Below the pieces are notes generated by a model, which ran no database searches, was not told the DNA's origin, and saw nothing but the letters and a program-made list of their open reading frames with translations. Shown one piece after another: positions 54,425-63,400 of a stretch of 64,000 nt of DNA; the first letter of the stretch is position 1; each line of letters begins with the position of its first letter. The position numbers and the translations under genes are program-made. Source of the stretch: Oleispira sp963851095 (lineage in GTDB: Bacteria > Pseudomonadota > Gammaproteobacteria > Pseudomonadales > Oceanobacteraceae). The stretch is taken from contig CAWKOX010000020.1 of NCBI GenBank assembly GCA_963851095.1, positions 62,001 through 126,000 on the forward strand, in the 5' to 3' direction.

Positions 54425-55096
54425 TTAGACTGTCTCTAACTTTCTATGCTTTATAATAACTTTATTATATTCTGCTTCAGCGTTGATCATATAGACTTGA
54501 CTCAAAAATATTTCCACATTGGAAAAATCTAATTTCTTAAGCGACTTGTGTGATTTTTTCCACCATTCACTCTTTATTAGCGCCTTCTGGGCCTCTCCTT
54601 CGAATCTATATTTGATTAACTTGGAAGGTATCCCCACAACTATTTGATAAGGCTGAACATTTTTAGTCACTATTGCCCCCGCCCCAATCACAGCACCAGT
54701 TCCTATCGTTAAACCAGACATCACCGTAGCGCCATCTCCAATCCAAACGTCATTACCAATAACTAGCCCTTTACTAATGTGATTATAACCCGTCAAGCCA
54801 TTATGGGTAGCAGCCCAAGATAGAGGGTGTTTTTTCGGGTCTTGTCCTAAATAGACATTCAATCCAAATGAGCAATATCTTCCAATGCTCTCTACATTGT
54901 CGATGCACCCACTTCGAATATAAGAATGTGCGCCAATAGAACAATTCTTACTCAATACCCTAGCTTTACCTATGCTGGAAAATTCCTCGATTAACAACTG
55001 GCTTTGTTTGGATAATTGCTCAATCTTGTGCAGACCAAAACTATATTTCTTACGTAGTGTTTTCTTATTAATATAATTTTCAATTATTTTTATCAT
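54425..55096 (-). CDS. Hexapeptide-repeat O-acetyltransferase
   Basis: A 223-residue left-handed beta-helix transferase of the CatB/colanic-acid acetyltransferase (LbH-XAT) type. Hexapeptide repeats run from IGAHSYIRSGCI (near residue 55) to VIGNDVWIGDGATVMSGLTI and IGTGAVIGAGAIVTKNV, ending in VVGIPSKLIKYRF. The catalytic His is probably that in SWAATHNGLTGY. It most likely adds acetyl groups to a surface sugar. Upstream gene of the pair on the minus strand with the second sialyltransferase-like gene, 35 bases away. Confidence 0.88.
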   Translation of the reverse strand: MIKIIENYINKKTLRKKYSFGLHKIEQLSKQSQLLIEEFSSIGKARVLSKNCSIGAHSYIRSGCIDNVESIGRYCSFGLNVYLGQDPKKHPLSWAATHNGLTGYNHISKGLVIGNDVWIGDGATVMSGLTIGTGAVIGAGAIVTKNVQPYQIVVGIPSKLIKYRFEGEAQKALIKSEWWKKSHKSLKKLDFSNVEIFLSQVYMINAEAEYNKVIIKHRKLETV

Positions 55097-55161
55097 TCAA
55101 ACTCAACTTGCAGCCGATACGTTGCATTTTGGAAAGACTCTTTTATATCTTCACCCTCAAA

Positions 55162-55905
55162 CTAAATTGCAGCCAACTGCTTACGAATATAGCCAACCGT
55201 TCTCGCAACAGCAAAAGGTGCCGAGCGTTCGTTGTAGGCTAATAAAGTGGTCTTAATGAACTTCCAACGTAACGCAATTTTGTTGATCAATCTTGTTTTA
55301 GCAGCATCATCGGTATACTGTTTTTTAAGCTCTTCAATGGTTCGCTCAAAATCTTTACTGCGCGCTTCAATTTGGATCGCTTGCTCACTACCCGCAAAAC
55401 CAAACGTACCAAAGGTTGCAGCAGATAATTCTAAATATTCAGAAGCAAGTTGTTCAATCAACAATACACTGTTAACCCTATAAAGATCTTTAGCGGGCAA
55501 TAGATCACTGTTAACTTGTTTTTTTACCGACTCAATGGCGGTTAACAGCTCTTTATGTAAAATACGCATATCATTGAAAACATAAGTATCACCATCAGCG
55601 CGTTTATGCTTTGTCCAAGCAAAGCTGCGATATTTAGACCAACTTACGTCTAATTCACTCGATTGCTCGATAAATAATGCGCTCAACTCATCGCCAATTG
55701 CTAATACATCGAATAAGCGCTGTTCCGACTTTTTATCTTTTTGTATACCGTACACATTAAACTCTGTGACGACTCGATAGCTATTCGCTTCCAACAATAT
55801 AATTTCTTTCGCAAGATTAACATCTTCCTGTTCAGCTGCTGTTGCCGCTGAACACAGTGTGAAAAAAGAGAATATGATGACTACTTTGGAGATTAAGCGT
55901 TTCAT
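55162..55905 (-). CDS. Unrecognised exported protein downstream of chpC
   Basis: A 247-residue protein with a clear Sec signal peptide (MKRLISKVVIIFSFFTLCSAATAAEQ). The mature part is almost all helical (LAKEIILLEANSYRVV, DMRILHKELLTAIESVKKQV, DFERTIEELKKQYTDD) and ends IRKQLAAI. I do not recognise the family. The ATG at 55905 is five bases after the chpC stop with GGA eight bases before it, so it is translated with the Chp genes. A periplasmic accessory role in twitching chemosensing is a guess from position only. Confidence 0.75.
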   Translation of the reverse strand: MKRLISKVVIIFSFFTLCSAATAAEQEDVNLAKEIILLEANSYRVVTEFNVYGIQKDKKSEQRLFDVLAIGDELSALFIEQSSELDVSWSKYRSFAWTKHKRADGDTYVFNDMRILHKELLTAIESVKKQVNSDLLPAKDLYRVNSVLLIEQLASEYLELSAATFGTFGFAGSEQAIQIEARSKDFERTIEELKKQYTDDAAKTRLINKIALRWKFIKTTLLAYNERSAPFAVARTVGYIRKQLAAI

Positions 55906-55909
55906 ATAA

Positions 55910-56383
55910 TTATCCAATATACTTTAATAATTCATTTTCTATCATTTCTAAATTTGGGATCATGGCTTGCTCATCATATACGCTGACAGCCACCTGATCA
56001 TAAGGTCCAGAATGCATAGCATCTACCTTAACAATATCATCTTCCTTGACGTGTGTAAGCTTTGGAATCCCTTGAATTAAAATCGCATAAAAGGGCAAGC
56101 TACTTTTTGCCCCTGTGCCATTTACTACTGCCAAACGTGCACCTTCTGTCGGCGGTAATGCACCACCGCTAAGCGCCTCGTATGAAATAACAGGAATATC
56201 AATATTTCGCCATTCTAATTGACCTAATAACCAACCCGACTGTTCGGCGAGAGCGGTAGGGGCTCGAAACGGAATAATTTCGGCAACAGTTACGTTAGGT
56301 AAAAGCAGTTGCTTGTCATGCAATGGAATCAACAAACTTGATACTTTATTTACGCCATCTTTGGTTACTAATTCTGCACTCAT
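55910..56383 (-). CDS. chpC: CheW-like chemosensory adaptor ChpC
   Basis: A 157-residue CheW-domain protein that links receptors to the ChpA kinase in the Pil-Chp system. SLLIPLHDKQLLLPNVTVAEIIPF at the start, WLLGQLEWRNIDIPVISYE near residue 55 and ARLAVVNG are the CheW strands. The ATG at 56383 (MSAELVTK) lies three bases after the chpB stop with GGATGA upstream; an ATG five codons earlier would overlap chpB. Confidence 0.87.
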   Translation of the reverse strand: MSAELVTKDGVNKVSSLLIPLHDKQLLLPNVTVAEIIPFRAPTALAEQSGWLLGQLEWRNIDIPVISYEALSGGALPPTEGARLAVVNGTGAKSSLPFYAILIQGIPKLTHVKEDDIVKVDAMHSGPYDQVAVSVYDEQAMIPNLEMIENELLKYIG

Positions 56384-56385
56384 GA

Positions 56386-57411
56386 CTACTTCATCCATTG
56401 TGTTTGAAGATAATTTACCAGCTGCGAGGCTAATTGTCTCGGGCTGCCTATATAAGAAACATGGCCAGTAGCCACTATACTATCTGGCATTGAGCTGTTT
56501 GCGCAGCTTTCACTATTTTGAGCCCAAATAGTTGAATCTTGCTGACTTATTTTTACTGCGGCTTCAGCCCCATCATTGCCCATCCCGCTAAACAAAATAT
56601 AGCGAGCACGTTTACCAAAATGCTGCGCGACATTTAACATCACTTGATCAATAGAGGGTCCATAAGGGCCTGGCCAGGCTGCATTTTTGCTAACGGCACG
56701 ACCTTCATAATCAAAACTAAATTCGTGCTCGACAGGGGCTAGCATAACCTCCCCAGTCTTAATTTGAGCGCCCTCTTGATAAGGTACCATGGTAATACCG
56801 GCATGACGCCCGAGTGTCTGTATCAGCGTTTGCTGAAAACGTGAATCAATGTGCTGAGCATATATAAAACCAGCAGGCAATCCTTTTGGAAGGCTATCTA
56901 AAAACTCTTTCACCGCATCAGGCCCGCCTAAGCTGGCACCTAATACCCATACATGCTCAGCAGGTAATCCCATTTCTAGATCTTTAAATAATGCTGGCAA
57001 CGGCAGTGGATCGCTACCCGCTATGGCTGACTCAAGCTCAATCAGTTCTGATTCATCGGCCATCGCGAGCGGGTCGCCTGATAGTAAATCTTTCATCTTT
57101 GAAAAAAGCCGCTTTTCCCAGCGAGGGTAGTGCTCGCTGGTTCTTTCAGGCGCAACGCCCATGCCAAATAGCACGGGAATATCACCATCAAATAAATCAT
57201 CAAGCCAATGGTGTTCAGCTTCTTCGTCAAGAATATCCACAACCCATGCATCAACCTCAGAGGTTAATTCAGGATTATCGTTTATTCTGCTTGGATCTAT
57301 AGTGAGTATGACCTTAAAACCGAAATGCATTAAGGCTGTTTTTAACAGGTGCTGCTGAAGCAAATTATCGACAATGATGCCGACACTTGCCCCAGCTTTA
57401 GCGTGATGCAT
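56386..57411 (-). CDS. chpB: Chemotaxis-type protein-glutamate methylesterase ChpB
   Basis: A 341-residue CheB-like enzyme that removes methyl groups from the PilJ-type receptor. The catalytic triad is visible: LGASLGGPDAV (Ser), YAQHIDSRFQ (His) and GMGNDGAEA (Asp). The N-terminal 120 residues have the shape of a receiver (VGIIVDNLLQQHLLKTALMHFGF, AWVVDILDE) but lack the standard Asp pair at the front. GGAG precedes the ATG at 57411, two bases after the chpA stop. Confidence 0.88.
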   Translation of the reverse strand: MHHAKAGASVGIIVDNLLQQHLLKTALMHFGFKVILTIDPSRINDNPELTSEVDAWVVDILDEEAEHHWLDDLFDGDIPVLFGMGVAPERTSEHYPRWEKRLFSKMKDLLSGDPLAMADESELIELESAIAGSDPLPLPALFKDLEMGLPAEHVWVLGASLGGPDAVKEFLDSLPKGLPAGFIYAQHIDSRFQQTLIQTLGRHAGITMVPYQEGAQIKTGEVMLAPVEHEFSFDYEGRAVSKNAAWPGPYGPSIDQVMLNVAQHFGKRARYILFSGMGNDGAEAAVKISQQDSTIWAQNSESCANSSMPDSIVATGHVSYIGSPRQLASQLVNYLQTQWMK

Positions 57412-57412
57412 A

Positions 57413-60400
57413 CTAGTTCTCCGCATCACCTGCTAGAAGTTTTTCAATATTCGAAAGTAAGATATCTTCCTGGAACGGCTTACCTAAATATTCATTGACA
57501 CCGATAGAGAATGCTCTATTACGGTGCTTATCACCGGTACGAGAGGTGATCATGATAATAGGTACGTGCTGCAAGCGAGAGTCATGTCTGACGATCGAAG
57601 CTACTTCGAAACCATCCATCCGAGGCATCTCAATATCCAACAACATCAGGTCTGGGACGTGATCTTGTAATGTCGTAATCGCATCTACCCCGTCTTTCGC
57701 GGTAAATACTTCAAAGCCATTACGCTCTAGCAAACGAGTCGTTACCTTTCTTACGGTTACCGAATCATCGACTACAAGAATTCTCTTCGCGGTTACTTCC
57801 TGCTCATGACGCTTTTCAGCTTCAATCGCATCCAATGCCATGGCTTGTTGATATTCAAGGTTGCTTTGGCTACGAATCATCGCAGGTAGATCTAGAATAA
57901 TAACAACACTACCATCACCCAAGATTGTTCCACCCGAAACACCCATTACGCTACTAAATTGGTTACCCAGCGTTTTTACCACAATTTCGCGGCTGCCCAG
58001 TAACGTATCTACTTGTAATGCGTAAGGCGTTTCGCCTTTAATCAGCAGCACAGGTGTTGGCATTTTCTGCCCTGCTAATTTTGGCTGGGCATCCGTACCT
58101 AGCATATTACCAAGGTATTCTAAGCGATGATCAGCGCCACCATATTCAAACGAACGCTCAGCCAATGGTTGCTGGTACAAAGCTTCTAACTGATCGGTTG
58201 ATACTCGTACAATACCTTGAATACTATCTAACGGTACGGCGTATAAATCATCACCCACTCTTACCATTAATGCTCGGTTAACCGATACAGTGAACGGCAA
58301 TCGAACTTGGAATTCTGTTCCTTGCCCAGGTATTGAATTAATAAATAGCGTTCCACCCATCTGTTTGATCTCGCTATTTACAACATCCATACCGACACCG
58401 CGGCCTGAGATTTGCGTGACAGCTTGAGCGGTTGAGAAACCTGCATGCAAAATAAACTGCATGATTTCTATATCCGTTAACTTGCTATCGGCTGTCATCA
58501 AGCCACGCTCAATGGCTTTCTCACGAACGGCATCAATATTAATACCATGACCATCATCTTTTAAGATAACCAGTACATCACCGCCTTCGCGTGAAATACT
58601 CAGCTCAACACTACCGAGTGCTGATTTGCTTGTTTTAGCTCGCTCACTCTTCGTTTCGATACCATGGTCAACTGCGTTACGCAGCATATGCTCTAGTGGT
58701 GAGATTAAGCGCTCAAGAATTGTACGGTCCATTTCACCATCAGCATTGAATACTTTAAATTCAACTTGCTTATCGAGCTCCTGACCTACCTGACGAACGA
58801 TACGACGTAAGCGCGGCACAAGGCGTTGGAAAGGTACCATGCGAGTCTGCATCAATCCTTCTTGCAGCTCGGTATTTACTCGGCTTTGCTGCAATAATAA
58901 GGTTTCAGCGTCTCGGGTTTTATTGGTTAATGATTCTCGAATATCCAATAAGTCGGAAGCCGACTCGACTAAAGAACGCGCCAATTGCTGCATTTGAGAA
59001 TAGCGATCCATTTCTAGTGGATCAAAATCTTCATAACTAGGGGTTTGACGCTCTTGGCGAAATAATACTTGCGCTTCTGTTTCGATATCCAGACGACGCA
59101 ACTGATCGCGCAAACGTTCAAGCGTTGAATCCATCTCTTCTAATGAATACGAGAAATCCGTTACTTGCTGCTCTAATCGACCACGCGAGATAGATGTTTC
59201 ACCTGCAAGATTCACGAGACTATCGAGCAAATTGGCAGAAACCTTCACCATTTCTTGCGGCCCACGACGCCCTTGCTGAGGTTTGTTTTGGGCTTCTTGG
59301 TCTAGCTGTGTTAACGGTTTTGCCGTAATCGCAACCGTCGTTTTGCCTTCTTCTTCAGGCACATCTTCATTGCGCTTAAAGGGTACGATATTGCTTTCAA
59401 CGGATTCGTCAGGCTCAATCAACTCACTCGGGCGAACTTCTACAGTTAGATCATCCGTTTGTACTTTAACGGCACTAAGCTCATCAGTGATATCCGTTGC
59501 TAGCGGTTTATCGATTGGCTGATTGGCTGCTGGCTCGGATAGTGATCGAGCCACAGCCTCAATGCACGCCGCCAGGCTATCTTGTTTTTGAAATACTTCA
59601 CTAAAGAAAGCGTCATCAACATTCACTTCGCCTTGCTGAGCTTTAATCATCCACGCTTCGAATTCATGAGCAAGGTCACCAACGTCAGTCAACCCACCCA
59701 TGCGCGCACCACCTTTTAAGGTATGCATCACACGTTGAATTTCTTCTGTCGCGCGTAGGTTTTCTGGAGCCAATTGCCATTCTTGTAGAATAGTATCTAG
59801 CTCTTGTTGCAGCTCTTGCGCTTCTTCAAGGAAAATTTCGAGTATTTCACGGTCACTTTCATCAATATCTAACGAAACAACTTCGTTATCAACAAAGTTA
59901 GTCGTATCTGCAATCGGTGAAATGTCTTCCGATAATGAGTGTATGTTGCTCACTTCATTGGTGACAGCGTCAGCAGACATATCATTATCTACGAGCGTAC
60001 TAACGGTTAAAGGATCAGCACCTTTGGCTACCGCATGTATTCTTACAACGACTTGTGGATCTAGATCGACGGGCTGTCCGTTCTTAATATGATCCAGCAT
60101 GTCATCTAATATATCGTGATAACTACTTAATAAAGGTATTAAACCATCGCGTGATTGAACACGACCATCGTGAAGACCTTCATAGATGGACTCCAGTTCA
60201 TGGCAAAGATCAGCAACATCTGTCATCTCTGCCATTCGAGCGCCACCCTTCAAGGTATGGAGCTCACGTTGTAGCTCCGCGACATCCCTTAAGTTATCAG
60301 GATCTGCTTGCCAGCGCTGCAAGGCAACACCTGCTGCCTCCATAATCTCTTGAGCTTCTTCTAAGAAGATCTCTAATAGCTCAGCATCAACGTCATCGTC

Positions 60401-63400
60401 TGATTGGCCAACTTCTATGATAGGTCGATCAGTCGGAAGCTCTTCAAGTACCTCAAAATCATTGCTTAATTCACTAGTGTCTTCACTAATCAATTCAATG
60501 TTTTCTTCGGCAATATCCTTTATAGCCTCGTCTAATGGCCCTTCTTCGACTTGAACTTCTTCGATCTTAATGTCTTCAACCTGAGCTTCTTTGATCAAGT
60601 TATTGCGATTCGACAATTCAATCTGAGTCGTTTTAACGCGAGCCAATACTTCATTATCGGCCGTCAAACTCTGGCCTGCGGCTAGGTAATCCATCATGTT
60701 CAATAAGCTTTCATGCGCTGCTAATAAGCAATATTCAAGCATTGACGCATCTGTTATTTCGTTCGACTCAAGTATATCCTGATACAAATCATACAAAGCA
60801 CTGGCTAGCTCGCTTACTTCAGCTATTTCTGCACGATCTGCACTATCAATCAGTGTTACTAATTCTTCACTCAGCTGAGTGAGTGCAGTTGTATCTTTCG
60901 GCTCGCCGACCCATTGCTTAACTATTTCATCAGCATCTAATAAAACATCCATGCCTTGTGCTAAAAACTGAGTTAACTGGTAAGGATCAGGCAGAGCTTG
61001 TTCACGATCCTCAGAATAAACAGGGGCTAATAGCAGTTCTTCTAGCTCAGATACTTTTACTAAGAACTCTGCTTCGTGAAGCAGTGGTGCAGTTGAATGC
61101 GCTTCAAGCTGTTTGATTCCAAGCTTAATAAGCTCACAACCTTCTGCAAGCAGGCTCACCAATCCAGGAGTATTCTTAATTTGATAAGCACACAGCTCTT
61201 TTAGTAGTTTCTCTAGTGGGGAGGCTACTGACGCAATAGAATCAACACCAGCCATATGTGCACTACCTTTTAAGGTATGCAAAGCGCGCTGCAATTGATC
61301 AGAAAGCTCATTATTAAATTCTGATGTCAGTGATTCATCTATGAAATCATGAACTGCTTCGAGGTGTGATGTTACCTCAGCAATAAAGATCTCTAATAAA
61401 GCATCATCTATTAAATTTTCTTCAGGCTCTTCAAGTTCAATTACTGGCTCAATATTTTCAAGCTCAATTTCTTCGAGCACATCTACTTCTTCGGCCGGCG
61501 CATCCTCAACCTGTTCAATTTCTTCTATTAACTTAACAGACGCTATTTCTTCTACGAGTTCAACAGGCTCGATTTCTTCTACTAACGCGACATCAACATC
61601 AGGCTCTGCGAGCTCACTTGCTGTATTAGAAGGTGAGAATTCGTCAGCAAAATCATTAACGGCCTCGCCCTGAGAGAGTGCATTCGCATAATGCATCAGG
61701 CTATCCGTATCGACAATCACTGCTGTACGCGTACGGAAATTTTCAATAAGCTCTGGAATATGAACAATAACTTGATCAATTAATGCGCACGCGTTATCAC
61801 CCAGTACGACTGTTTCATCAATCACTCGATTAAGCATATTCTCAATCGACCAGGCTAACTCTCCAATTACCGCAGCCTTTACCATGCGGCCACTACCTTT
61901 TAGAGTATGGAACGCTCTTCGAACAGTTGATTGTGCATCAGTATTGGATTTATCGGCACGATATTCTGGCCAAAACTCTTCTAGAGTTTCTAAAACCTCT
62001 TCGGCTTCTTCTAAGAAAATCTCAATGATTTCATCATCAATAAGATCATCTTCTTCAACTTCAGCTACGTCTTCAACTTCAGCTACGGCTTCAACTTCAG
62101 CTACGGCTTCAACTTCAGCTACGTCTTCAACTTCAGCTACGGCTACGTCTTCAACTTCAGCTTCAGCTTCAGCTTCAGCTACATCTTCAACTTCAACAAT
62201 GTCTTCAGCAACAAGCGTTTCTATAACATCGTTTTCTAGATCGATTGGATCTACAACTTCTTCTGCATTAACAGGATCTGCAATGTCATCTAATATCGAT
62301 GCCAAATCGACTTCAGAACTGATTGAATCATCTGAAGCTAAATCAATGCTATCAAGCACGGAACCAAAATCATCAGCATTTGAGCTGGTCTCTGCATTAT
62401 CTTCAACAGCGCTAGATGTTGGCAGGTTGGATAACGCAGTTTCTGCACGCTGCAATAAACTCTCGTCAGCTTCTTGCGGGCTATTACTATACCGCTCAAT
62501 GTAATACTCAACGCTGGTCAAAATATCAGCGAAGTTATCCATTACACTCCACTGAGCTTTTAAACCTTCAGCAATTAGCTGCTGCTCAACAAAATCGGCT
62601 ATGCCTTCCAGTATTTTTGCTACCCGCGGTAGCGGAATCATGTTGATCGAGCCTTCGATTGATCTCAACCAATGTGGGGCTTCTTCTAACTCAGAGGTAT
62701 CCCACTGCTTTGCGATATATTCAACAACCGCATCTTTGACTTGCTCTAAAACATTACGCGTTTCGTGCAATACCGCTTTTTGAGCATTACTAATAGAGAC
62801 AGTCTCAGGGCTTGCCTCAACAAGTGTTCCTTCTTGCTGCATGCCATTCAAAGTCGCTTCTACATAAAGTAAAGCACCCGCAATATCCATCAGCTCACTA
62901 TCTTCTGCAGCGCCGGCATCCAGCAAGCGAGTCACAATACTTTGCTGTTCTTGCAGCACTCGACGTGGCATGCCTAGACCCAGCATACCCATCGTGTCGG
63001 TAATTTGCTTGAAGAACGGAACCAGTGAAGCCAAGGCTTCTTGGCGGTTATCATCGCTGCGAACAAGATGATCAAACTTTTCTTTTAATTCGACAATTTC
63101 TTCAACTAAGGCACCTACAACACTGCCAACCGTCTTTTTATCGGGCCCCGATAATGCATTGCGCTGATCTTGTAATTCTTGTTCACTTGGCAATGAAGCA
63201 GCTAAATTAAACTTTGTTTTAACCGCTGAAATAGCACCCTCTTCTAGAGATGATTTTGCCACGTAATACAATATATTTTTAAGCAGTTCGGCGGGCGCAG
63301 GTATATTTAGTACTTCAATGCCATCTTCTTGAATACTTTTCAATAAGGCATCCAGTTCACGTAAAAGCTGTTTTGCACTTTTAGGAACCGATTCTTCAAT

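Noticed and set aside
48658..55096. Mobile element or integron carrying the polysaccharide island
   Set aside because: No transposase, integrase, attachment-site repeats or tRNA gene was found at its borders; only composition suggests transfer.
62052..62190. CRISPR array
   Set aside because: The units are 18 bp and contiguous without spacers, they code in frame within chpA, and no cas gene is present.
61884..62504. Open frame of 206 codons on + opposite chpA, rich in Ser, Thr and Ala
   Set aside because: It is the mirror of the acidic, repeat-bearing chpA linker; its composition comes from the repeat and it has no ribosome-binding site.
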